A DNA stretch of 8,842 nucleotides from Victivallis vadensis. GTDB taxonomy: Bacteria > Verrucomicrobiota > Lentisphaeria > Victivallales > GWF2-50-93. The first letter of the stretch is position 1, and each line of letters starts with the position of its first letter. Below, in pieces: positions 1 through 6,249 of the stretch. A program made the position numbers and the translations under genes. The stretch lies in the NCBI GenBank assembly GCA_020718525.1, contig DYRX01000175.1, positions 1 to 8,842 on the forward strand. The letters run 5' to 3'. The notes under the pieces are model-generated. The model was not told where the DNA came from. It saw only the letters and a program-made list of their open reading frames with translations, and searched no databases.

Positions 1-21
1 ACTTAACTTATTCATTATTAA

Positions 22-342
22 TTATTTACATCTTTTAGCGTCTGGAAGATCCGCTATATAGTTCACCGTCTGGGCATCCATTGTTGTGAATCCGCCTCCT
101 GCATAGATATTGTTGGCGGAGTCGGCTTGCAAGGGTGTAGACGAAGTTGTTTCCCCCGCCGCCAAGCGCGCTCCAGGCGCTTCCATTCCATTTTGCTATG
201 TAATTTACCAGGGTACCGTCAGCATGCGAAAACGCGCCACCAGCGTAAATATTGTCAAGCGAGTCTATTGCAATAGTGTAGACATCGTTGTTCAGTCCTC
301 CACCAAGCGCTGTCCAACTTGCTCCATCCCATTTTGCAATTT
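22..342 (-). pseudogene. Severed 3' end of the repeat-protein gene, with a frameshift
   Basis: Read on the minus strand from 342, this continues the interrupted repeat protein: EIAKWDGASWTALGGG, then a full unit (NNDVYTIAIDSLDNIYAGG...), then NYIAKWNGSAWSALGGGG and NNFVYTLAS. There the frame is lost around 121-127 (agc c gac). Skipping one base restores DSANNIYAGGGFTTMDAQ followed by TVNYIADLPDAKRCK and a TAA stop at 22-24. Without the skip the frame reads a cysteine/arginine-rich tail (LCRRRIHNNG) to a stop at 35-37, clearly out of register with the repeat. With the insertion and one target copy removed and one base skipped, 2206 to 22 gives exactly 666 codons (665 residues), which supports both corrections. 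The last unit lacks the WNG...LG strand, which the N-terminus (VWSSLGSGG) could supply. The one-base lesion could be a real mutation or a sequencing or assembly error. Confidence 0.75.
338..342. repeat. Target-site duplication, left copy (AATTT)
   Basis: This is a 5-bp direct repeat immediately left of the element and identical to 524-528. The match is exactly five bases; the next bases on both sides differ in the way expected for a duplication generated at insertion. Confidence 0.7.
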
Positions 343-523
343 CAGAATTCCTGACTCGTGGAAATTGCTGTTGTTGGTATTTATCGGTATCGGGGTCGGA
401 ATCGGGATCGAATATTCTTCCCATGCATCGATTCCGATAGCGACCCCGACCCCGATTGAGACAAATCTAACATATGTATTTTCCATAAGATTATAATTTT
501 CCCTATACGGCTCAAGAAGTCTG
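343..523. mobile_element. MITE-like 181-bp palindromic insertion element
   Basis: The element begins CAGAATTCCTGACTCGT (343-359) and ends with an imperfect inverted copy (507-523; reverse complement CAGACTTCTTGAGCCGT), matching at 13 of 17 positions. It is flanked by perfect 5-bp direct repeats AATTT at 338-342 and 524-528. It lies inside a repeat unit whose sequence is known from neighbouring copies. Deleting the element with one AATTT joins aac aaa att to gca aaa tgg and rebuilds NKIAKW, as expected. It carries no plausible gene, so it would have to be moved by a transposase in trans. The core is a hairpin of NNTCGG hexamers. Its length plus the duplication is 186 bp, a multiple of three, so frame is kept but stop codons are introduced. 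The family cannot be assigned by eye. Confidence 0.75.
382..457. repeat. Hexamer-periodic inverted repeat (NNTCGG x5 / CCGANN x5)
   Basis: The left arm, 382-411, is five hexamers: TATCGG, TATCGG, GGTCGG, AATCGG, GATCGA. The right arm, 428-457, is five hexamers in inverse orientation: TCGATT, CCGATA, GCGACC, CCGACC, CCGATT. The two 30-bp arms pair in register at 24 of 30 positions across a 16-bp loop (412-427); mismatches fall mostly at the two variable bases of each hexamer. A perfect 11-bp inverted match lies at 389-399 / 446-456. The period of six makes every frame read as alternating dipeptides (for example GIGVGIGI, SIPIPTPI, DPDSDPDTD), which is a by-product and not evidence of coding. 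Confidence 0.8.
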
Positions 524-2206
524 AATTTTGTTTGCCGGATTTCCGCCAGCCGTCGAAAAGGAGCCTGCCGCGTAAAGATTTCCAGTGGAATCCAGCACCA
601 TGGATCTGACTGTTCCGTTCATTCCGCTTCCGAGGGCGCTCCAGGCGCTTCCGTTCCATTTCGCAATATACGCGGCTGGAATGCCTCCTGCATTGGAGAA
701 TGTGCCTCCTGCATAGACGTTGCCCGAAGAGTCACCAAGCAGAGCAAGCACAGAACTGTCTGTCCCAGTTCCAAGCGAAATCCAGGCTGTTCCTTCCCAT
801 TTGGCGACATAGTTTGCTGAAGAGCCGCCCGCGCTTGTAAAATAGCCGCCTGCAAAGAGCTTTCCGGAGCTGTCTTCCGTCAGCGCATATACATTAGAGT
901 TCATCCCACAGCCGAAATATCTCCAGCCAGACGACGAAAAGCTGGAAATCCGGTTCACATTTGTCCTGTTTGCCTCCGTGAAGCCTCCTCCGCAAATAAT
1001 GAGTCCCTCTCCCCACCACGATTTCTTGCTCGCATGTATGCACTCTGCCTTTTTATCCAGCCCAAGCGGATTGGATACGGCTTTTGACCATGACGTACCG
1101 TCCCATATTGCGACCTTGGGCGATCTTTGTCCGCCTGCGGAGCTGAAGGAGCCGACGAATATCAGTCTGTTGTTGGAATATGGCGACACGCCATATACGG
1201 TTCCGTCAGTTCCAACGCACATTGATGTCCATTCGCTTCCATTCCACTTTGAGGTGAAATTTGATGAAGCCCCGCCGGCTTTGGTGAAACTGCCACCTGC
1301 ATAGAGGTTTCCCAAGGAGTCCGAAGAGAGAGCATTGACAGTGTTGTCGAATCCAGTCCCGAGGGGATTCCAGTTTGCCCCGTCCCACTTCGCAACACGG
1401 TTCGCACTGCTTCCGTCTGCCAGAGTAAAGTCTCCGCCTGCGTAGAGGTCTCCGCTCGGATCGAAACTAAGCGCCTTGACTGAGCCATTAAATCCGGTCC
1501 CGAGTGGAGTCCAGTCGGATCCGTCCCAGCTTAAAACTCTAGAAGTCCCAGTACTTGATCTATATGCTTCAGCCGCACAGACTTCGCCCTTTTTTCCGAG
1601 AACCAGTGAATAGACGCTTGCGTACATCTCGCCTCCGAGAGCTGTCCAGGCGCCACCGTTCCATTTTGCAACGTAGGCGGCGGCGACGCCTCCCGCATTT
1701 GAGAACGCCCCTCCTGCGAAGAGATTGCCGTCCTTGTCAAACAGCAGGGCACGAACGGTATCGTCTGTGCCGCCTCCAACCGAGCTCCAGCGAGTCCCGT
1801 TCCAGTATGCTATGTTGTCAAGGGGATTTCCGCCTGCTGAATAGATGGTGCCGCCCGCGTAGAGATTGCCACTTGCATCCAAGGCGAGGCTGTAGACGGT
1901 TCCCTCAATGCCCGAGCCTAGAGATGTCCAGGAGTTTCCGTCCCATTTCGCAATGGAGCTGGCTCCAACATTTCCAACGGCGGAGAAATATCCTCCTATG
2001 TATGTGTTCGTGCCATCCGAGGCGACGCAATATACAGTTCCGTTTGCGCCGTAAAGCCCCCCGCTCCCAAGCGAGGACCAGACGCGTTTCTGTGCCGAAA
2101 GACCGGCTCCTAGAAGCATCAGGAAAGAGAAAGTAAGGCATAGTTCTGCCCGACGCCATCCTAAAACATTGAAAATTCCGCCAGACAAGATTTCCCCACG
2201 CTTCAT
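512..2206 (-). CDS. Secreted beta-propeller-like repeat protein, truncated by an insertion
   Basis: The present reading frame is 564 residues. The start has a purine-rich Shine-Dalgarno (AAAGGGGG, just upstream). The N-terminus has a basic stretch (GWRR), a hydrophobic segment (about residues 22-38) and a likely signal-peptidase site after GLSA. From about residue 50 the protein is a tandem array of about 46-residue units following VYxLAxDxxGNLYAGGxFSxAGGxxxxYIAKWNGxxWxxLGxG. Units 7 and 8 are degenerate. Such aromatic/glycine repeats are typical of secreted beta-propeller proteins; no catalytic motif is visible, so binding or a surface role is only a guess. The frame stops at TGA 512-514, three codons into an inserted element, in the middle of unit 11 (GGNPANKI followed by QTS). 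The missing repeats continue in the same frame beyond the insertion. The gene is therefore a 5' fragment of an ancestral gene spanning 22-2206. Whether the shortened protein is made or folds is unknown. Confidence 0.8.
   Translation of the reverse strand: MKRGEILSGGIFNVLGWRRAELCLTFSFLMLLGAGLSAQKRVWSSLGSGGLYGANGTVYCVASDGTNTYIGGYFSAVGNVGASSIAKWDGNSWTSLGSGIEGTVYSLALDASGNLYAGGTIYSAGGNPLDNIAYWNGTRWSSVGGGTDDTVRALLFDKDGNLFAGGAFSNAGGVAAAYVAKWNGGAWTALGGEMYASVYSLVLGKKGEVCAAEAYRSSTGTSRVLSWDGSDWTPLGTGFNGSVKALSFDPSGDLYAGGDFTLADGSSANRVAKWDGANWNPLGTGFDNTVNALSSDSLGNLYAGGSFTKAGGASSNFTSKWNGSEWTSMCVGTDGTVYGVSPYSNNRLIFVGSFSSAGGQRSPKVAIWDGTSWSKAVSNPLGLDKKAECIHASKKSWWGEGLIICGGGFTEANRTNVNRISSFSSSGWRYFGCGMNSNVYALTEDSSGKLFAGGYFTSAGGSSANYVAKWEGTAWISLGTGTDSSVLALLGDSSGNVYAGGTFSNAGGIPAAYIAKWNGSAWSALGSGMNGTVRSMVLDSTGNLYAAGSFSTAGGNPANKIQTS
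524..528. repeat. Target-site duplication, right copy (AATTT)
   Basis: This is the partner of 338-342. On the minus strand it forms the end of the AAA ATT codons (K-I) of repeat unit 11, immediately before the first element bases CAG. Confidence 0.7.
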
Positions 2207-2440
2207 AATTGATTCCCCCTTTCTAGTTTAATGGTGCATTAAAATACATGATCGTTTTTAGAAGTCAATTCAATGCTAGTTTCTCATTTAAATAAATTCA
2301 AATTGTGATTGTTAATTCATTCTACATGAAAAACTATAGAATCATAAAACCGGTGCCGGGGGGCGGAATTCCAATTAGTTGAGGGTAAATCACATGAAAT
2401 ATTCTCTCACATATGCGAGATTGCTTGATGAAGATTTATG
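2207..2440. other. AT-rich spacer between two minus-strand genes
   Basis: This 234-bp stretch has no credible gene. It holds the candidate promoter and Shine-Dalgarno of the repeat-protein gene. It also holds a near-palindrome CTCACATATGCGAG (2406-2419, one mismatched pair) just beyond the lipoprotein stop. A GC-rich patch (2350-2366) has CCGG motifs followed on the minus strand by TTTT, but the loop would be two bases, so I do not call it a terminator. Confidence 0.5.
2241..2268 (-). promoter_or_regulatory. Candidate sigma70-type promoter of the repeat-protein gene
   Basis: Reading the minus strand, TTGACT (2263-2268) is followed after 16 bp by TATTTT (2241-2246), about 35 bp before the ATG at 2206. 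The -35 box is five of six to consensus and the -10 is four of six. This is a by-eye match only; the region is AT-rich, so chance matches are possible. Confidence 0.4.
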
Positions 2441-2962
2441 TCAGAACGGCGATATGTTGAACATGTAGACTTTGTACTTGTTCTCGTCGCTTATGAGGAA
2501 GAGCCTGATGATCTGATCGTCATCGCTCTTTGAGAATTTCGCCTTCCAGATAAATACGTCGAAAAGCTTCTTGTTGAGGACGCCGAGGAATTCCTTGGAC
2601 TTGAATTCGCCAATTTCATCGAGCATCTTATCGTTGCGGAATTTGAAGTCCTTCTCGGTTACGTTGTCCTTCAATCCCTGGGTGAAATCCTTGCAGTATT
2701 CCTTGTAGCTGTCCTCTTTCATCGCCTTGAGCAGATTTTCAAGTATCGGCTCGGCTAGCTTCTGCTTTTCCTCGGCGGGAAGAGACTGCGGATCCTTGAC
2801 TTCAGGTTCTGCCGCAGGAACAGCCGCCAAATCTTTGCTTTCCTTCTCGGCTTCCTTGCTGTCAGCGCTCGAATCGCCGAAGGACATTGTAATGCATCCT
2901 CCTGCTGTGGCAAGCACGGCAGAAGCCACGCAGATCCCAAAAACTAGCTTCATTTTTTTCAT
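2441..2962 (-). CDS. Predicted lipoprotein, DUF3887-like C-terminal domain (tentative)
   Basis: This is a 173-residue protein. The ATG at 2960-2962 is preceded by AGGAG six bases upstream, a strong start. The N-terminus is MKKMKLVFGICVASAVLATA followed by GGC, a lipoprotein signal peptide with Cys23 as the likely acylation site (lipobox A-G-G-C). A low-complexity Ala/Glu/Lys/Pro linker follows (about residues 28-65). The folded region (about 66-173) has a helix-rich start (ILENLLKAMKEDSYKEYCKDF) and a later stretch FLGVLNKKLFDVFIWKAKF and IRLFLISDENKYKVYMFNI. This resembles small secreted DUF3887/DUF4019-type domains, which have no known enzymatic role; the assignment is from pattern only. 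Expected location is membrane-anchored in the periplasm or at the cell surface. It is transcribed away from queG, and the downstream gene on the same strand is the broken repeat protein, 234 bp away. Confidence 0.8.
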   Translation of the reverse strand: MKKMKLVFGICVASAVLATAGGCITMSFGDSSADSKEAEKESKDLAAVPAAEPEVKDPQSLPAEEKQKLAEPILENLLKAMKEDSYKEYCKDFTQGLKDNVTEKDFKFRNDKMLDEIGEFKSKEFLGVLNKKLFDVFIWKAKFSKSDDDQIIRLFLISDENKYKVYMFNISPF

Positions 2963-3061
2963 TGCATTCTCCTAATGACGGTTTATTTTGATTTCAAAAT
3001 GCTTTGGACCAAACCGATTCCGGCACAGGCGATCTTGTATTTCCTTCGCCACTGGTCGGAT

Positions 3062-3091
3062 TTGACCTTTGCCAGCCCCCAACAATACATT
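3062..3091 (+). promoter_or_regulatory. Candidate promoter of queG, giving a near-leaderless transcript
   Basis: TTGACC (3062-3067) and TACATT (3086-3091) are separated by 18 bp. The -10 ends seven bases before the ATG at 3099, so initiation would fall at or next to the start codon. There is no Shine-Dalgarno ahead of that ATG, which is consistent with leaderless translation. The match is by eye only. Confidence 0.3.
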
Positions 3092-3098
3092 TTGTTTC

Positions 3099-4094
3099 AT
3101 GGAAATCAAGAGAGAATCCGAACAGAATCGTCTGCTGAGAATCTTAATTCTCGAACAGCTTCGGGAGTTCTCCGCAATTTCATGCGCAAGTCTCGACTCT
3201 ATTCAAGACGTTTCTATGCTTCCGGATACTATGCCGGAACATCTTCCGGAATATATGCAAAAAAGCTGGAAATTGCGAGCGAATCCCTGCATTTATCTCC
3301 CTTGGGCGAAAAGCGTCTTTTCCTTCGCCGTCTCATACTCGAAGCTTCCCGACGCCAGCAACGATGTCCCGCTAGCGCGGACGGACGAGCTCGCCGGCCT
3401 TGTCTCGGCATATGCTCTTAAAAAGCTGGACTATCACAATGTTCTGACCGGTAGAATTGCGAAATTCGCAGATTCTCTCTCCGAGATTGCGGGTAGAAAG
3501 CTCAGATGCGAAATATGCGTTGACAGCAAGCCTGTCGCGGAAAAGCCGCTCGCCTTTCATTCCGGTCTTGGCATTATTGGGCACAACTCCTGTTTGCGCA
3601 TTCCAGGTCTCGGATCGTCAATTTTTCTTGGAGAGCTTTTCACAGATCTGCAGACAGCAAATTTATCTTTTCCTCCCCACGCCAAAGGAGAAATGCGAGA
3701 CTGCTCCGAGTGCGGACTTTGCGTCAGGAACTGTCCATCAGAGGCCATTGCCAACCGAACCGTGGATCGCAGTTTATGCATTTCCGCGATCACGATGGAG
3801 AAAAAAGGAGAGCTAGCCGCCGATGAGAAAAGACGGATCGGCCGCTGGATTTTCGGCTGCGATTACTGCGTATCGTCTTGTCCTGATTCAGATTTGCCTC
3901 CTCCATTCAAGCTGGATCTAGAATGGCTCCTATTCAGCTCAAATGCGGAGATTACGTCCGCCTTCAAGGGGCTTGCAATCTCCTATGCCAGCCCTGCGAA
4001 ACTTCGCAGAAATGCAGTTGCCGTTCTTGAAAATATAGGAGAGAGAGAGTCTCTTAATCTGCTCAAAAAATATTTGGATTCGAGCCATTCTTGA
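3099..4094 (+). CDS. queG: Epoxyqueuosine reductase QueG
   Basis: QueG is a cobalamin- and [4Fe-4S]-dependent cytoplasmic enzyme that reduces epoxyqueuosine to queuosine in the wobble position of tRNAs with GUN anticodons. From the ATG the protein has 331 residues, within the family range. The signature VDSKPVAEK carries the catalytic Asp (residue 142), followed by FHSGLGIIGHNSCL and GSSIFLGELFTDL. The ferredoxin-like part has CSECGLCVRNCP (Cys202, 205, 208, 212) and Cys227 with FGCDYCVSSCP (Cys254, 257, 261), so all eight cluster cysteines are present. The C-terminal AKLRRNAVAVLENIG is the HEAT-like tail seen in QueG. A TTG at 3069 would add ten residues; I prefer the ATG at 3099 because the extra residues are not family-like. 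Neither start has a clear Shine-Dalgarno. It is divergent from the lipoprotein gene and 42 bp ahead of ribE. Confidence 0.95.
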   Translation: MEIKRESEQNRLLRILILEQLREFSAISCASLDSIQDVSMLPDTMPEHLPEYMQKSWKLRANPCIYLPWAKSVFSFAVSYSKLPDASNDVPLARTDELAGLVSAYALKKLDYHNVLTGRIAKFADSLSEIAGRKLRCEICVDSKPVAEKPLAFHSGLGIIGHNSCLRIPGLGSSIFLGELFTDLQTANLSFPPHAKGEMRDCSECGLCVRNCPSEAIANRTVDRSLCISAITMEKKGELAADEKRRIGRWIFGCDYCVSSCPDSDLPPPFKLDLEWLLFSSNAEITSAFKGLAISYASPAKLRRNAVAVLENIGERESLNLLKKYLDSSHS

Positions 4095-4136
4095 ACCTTG
4101 CAGGCGTCTGTTATGCCGCAGAAAGATATGCAATAG

Positions 4137-4826
4137 ATGTTCACTGGAATAATTGAGACCGTTGGAACAATCGCGGAATTGTCCAAGACAGGAGCTTCGG
4201 CGCGACTTGTCGTCGAGTCGCGCGACCCTTTTGCTTCGCCTCTTGAGAATGGGGAAAGCATCGCCGTCAATGGTGTCTGCCTTAGCCTGGAAAAATCGCT
4301 CAGACAAAAAATACTCACCTTCCATGCCCTCGAAGAGACCCTGTCCAAAACAAGCTTCCTCTCACTTGAAACCGGCGCTTCTGTCAACCTGGAAAGGGCT
4401 CTGAAGCTTGGCGACAGGCTTGGCGGACACCTGCTCAGCGGACATGTGGATGGAACGGCGCATTCGCTCGGCATGAAAAAAAAAGGCGGCGACTGGGAGC
4501 TGAAAGTCGAAATTCCTGGCGGCTTGTCCAGATACATGGTGCAAAAGGGAAGCATCGCGATTGACGGGGTTTCTCTTACCATTGTTTCAATTTCCGAAAA
4601 AGATTTTACAGTGCATCTAATTCCGGAAACACTCAAAAGAACCGCGCTATCTGGAAAAGCAAAGGGAGATTTGCTCAACATCGAGACCGACATGCTTGCA
4701 AAATATGTGGAAAAATTGCTTTCATGCAGGGAAGATCTTGGCATTAAATCCACCGCAAAGAGCGTGAAAAAAAAGTGGGATTCGAAAATTTCCATGGAGA
4801 CGCTTTCCGGAGCAGGCTGGTTTTGA
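4137..4826 (+). CDS. ribE: Riboflavin synthase, alpha subunit
   Basis: This cytoplasmic homotrimeric enzyme dismutates two 6,7-dimethyl-8-ribityllumazine molecules to riboflavin and the pyrimidinedione precursor, the last step of riboflavin synthesis. The protein has 229 residues and two lumazine-binding barrels. The first starts with the canonical MFTGIIE and has NGVCLSL (Cys48) and EETL (66-69); GGHLLSGHVDG (96-106) links to the second, with GSIAIDGVSLTIV (138-150), HLIPETLKRT (160-169) and NIETDMLAKYVEKLL. The tail SKISMETLSGAGWF is like the C-terminus of many family members. One oddity is His63, where the E. coli enzyme (FDLMKETL, from memory) has Asp62. The Shine-Dalgarno is weak (AGAAAG, about 12 bases upstream). 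No FMN riboswitch fits in the 42-bp gap after queG. It is called ribC in E. coli and ribE elsewhere. Confidence 0.96.
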   Translation: MFTGIIETVGTIAELSKTGASARLVVESRDPFASPLENGESIAVNGVCLSLEKSLRQKILTFHALEETLSKTSFLSLETGASVNLERALKLGDRLGGHLLSGHVDGTAHSLGMKKKGGDWELKVEIPGGLSRYMVQKGSIAIDGVSLTIVSISEKDFTVHLIPETLKRTALSGKAKGDLLNIETDMLAKYVEKLLSCREDLGIKSTAKSVKKKWDSKISMETLSGAGWF

Positions 4827-4867
4827 AACGAAAAATTAACTATTCAAACAAACACGGAGGATAAGGA

Positions 4868-6238
4868 ATGAGCAGTTCGCAAGCCACTGGAATCAAGATC
4901 GCATACATCGGAGGCGGAAGCCGCTATTGGGCGCATGAACTGATGAGCGATCTCGCGCTCTGTCCAGAGATCAAGGGACACTTGGCTCTATACGACATCA
5001 ATCTTGACGCGGCTCTGACAAATGTCAAAATCGCGCAGGACATTTTCAGCCGCCCCGAATCAAAAACGAAATTCACTGTCAGCGCGGAGAAAAAAGCAGA
5101 AGGCGCCTTGAAAGGCGCTGACTTTGTCGTCTGCTCCATCGAGCCCGGTCCGACCGAAATGCGCTATTCTGATCTGGAAATACCTGCCAAGTACGGAATT
5201 GTCCAGCCTGTTGGAGATTCAAGCGGTCCCGGCGGAATAATGAGAGCCCTGCGCAGTGTCCCGGTCAAAATGGACTACGCCAGGCTGGTAATGAAGCATT
5301 GTCCGAACGCCTGGGTGATCAACTACACAAATCCCATGACTCTATGCACATCCGCATTTTATGCCGCTGAACCGAAAATCAAGGCGTTCGGCTGCTGTCA
5401 CGAGGTTTTCGGGACACAGCGTTTTCTGGCGCATAAGCTCAAGGAGTGGGGCAAAGGCGACAATATTGACCGCCGCGACATCGCTCTCGATATTTCTGGT
5501 GTAAATCATTTCACGTTCGCAAGCGAGGCGAAATGGAAAGGCTTCGACATCTTGAATAAGCTTTCCGAATGGGTGAAAGACGATGCCATATTTTCAGACA
5601 GGACGAAAACGTCGCTTCAAAGAAAGAAAAAAGGCGAATGGTTTGAGGCAGATGCCATGGTGGCGCTTGATTTTCTCCGCAGATTCGGCGCACTCGGCGC
5701 CGCGGGCGACAGACATCTGGTTGAATTCGTTCCATGGTATCTCAGATCCGAAAAGGAATTGCACAGATGGGGTGTCTTATGCACTCCATATTCCTGGCGC
5801 CTCGAAAGAAGCAGACAAAAAAGCTCCACGACAAAATATTCCAAGTCAATTTTGAATCCCTCTGGAGAAGAAGGGGTTACGCAAATTCTTGCATTGCTCG
5901 GAAAAGCCAGGCTCGACACGAATGTCAACCTTCCGAACAGAGGGCAAATTGCCAATCTCCCAATCGGCGCAATAGTGGAGACGAATGCCCAGTTCAGGCA
6001 TGACAGCATCATTCCCATCGTAGCAAAGCCCCTCCCGCCCGGACTCAGCGAGGCTGTCAGGCGAATCGTGTCGGTTCAAAGAATGACTCTTGACGCGGCG
6101 AGCACACGGAGTAAAAATCTCGCCTTCGAGGCGATTTTGAGCGACCCGCTCGTCTGCATCTCGACCGACAAGGCCTGGAAGATGTTCAACGAAATGCTAT
6201 CGCACACTAAAAAATGTCTTCCCGGCTGGAAGATTTAA
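4868..6238 (+). CDS. Glycoside hydrolase family 4 (alpha-galactosidase/alpha-glucosidase-like)
   Basis: GH4 enzymes cleave glycosides by an unusual NAD+- and divalent-metal-dependent redox elimination mechanism. The protein has 456 residues, normal for the family. It shows an N-terminal Rossmann motif IAYIGGGSRYW (11-21), GADFVVCSIEPG, GDSSGPGGIMRALR (116-129), NYTNPM (152-157), GCCHEVFGTQR (175-185; Cys177 as metal ligand), GVNHFTF (211-217; His214 as metal ligand) and GDRHLVEFVPW (280-290). The Asp in GDRH is, by family comparison, the likely acid/base region. The substrate cannot be read from sequence, and melA- or aglA-type naming would be premature. GGAGG seven bases before the ATG is the best ribosome binding site in the window. 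It starts 41 bp after ribE and ends 11 bp before the MATE gene. No sugar transporter or regulator is adjacent. Confidence 0.93.
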   Translation: MSSSQATGIKIAYIGGGSRYWAHELMSDLALCPEIKGHLALYDINLDAALTNVKIAQDIFSRPESKTKFTVSAEKKAEGALKGADFVVCSIEPGPTEMRYSDLEIPAKYGIVQPVGDSSGPGGIMRALRSVPVKMDYARLVMKHCPNAWVINYTNPMTLCTSAFYAAEPKIKAFGCCHEVFGTQRFLAHKLKEWGKGDNIDRRDIALDISGVNHFTFASEAKWKGFDILNKLSEWVKDDAIFSDRTKTSLQRKKKGEWFEADAMVALDFLRRFGALGAAGDRHLVEFVPWYLRSEKELHRWGVLCTPYSWRLERSRQKSSTTKYSKSILNPSGEEGVTQILALLGKARLDTNVNLPNRGQIANLPIGAIVETNAQFRHDSIIPIVAKPLPPGLSEAVRRIVSVQRMTLDAASTRSKNLAFEAILSDPLVCISTDKAWKMFNEMLSHTKKCLPGWKI

Positions 6239-6249
6239 GCTAGGCTCTG

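Noticed and set aside
110..496. Open frames through the hexamer repeat reading GIGVGIGI or SIPIPTPI
   Set aside because: The alternating dipeptides come from the six-base period and appear in several frames on both strands; no start signals support them.
1555..2136. 193-codon plus-strand Arg-rich open frame
   Set aside because: It is antisense to the repeat protein, with a composition dominated by Arg/Ser/Pro as expected from the complement of the repeats.
4095..4136. Possible FMN riboswitch ahead of ribE
   Set aside because: The gap after queG is only 42 bp, too short for the RFN element, and no RFN-like sequence is seen.
3983..4795. 270-codon minus-strand open frame
   Set aside because: It lies antisense to queG and ribE, is Ser/Leu/Arg-rich, and resembles no family; it is a shadow of ribE codon usage.
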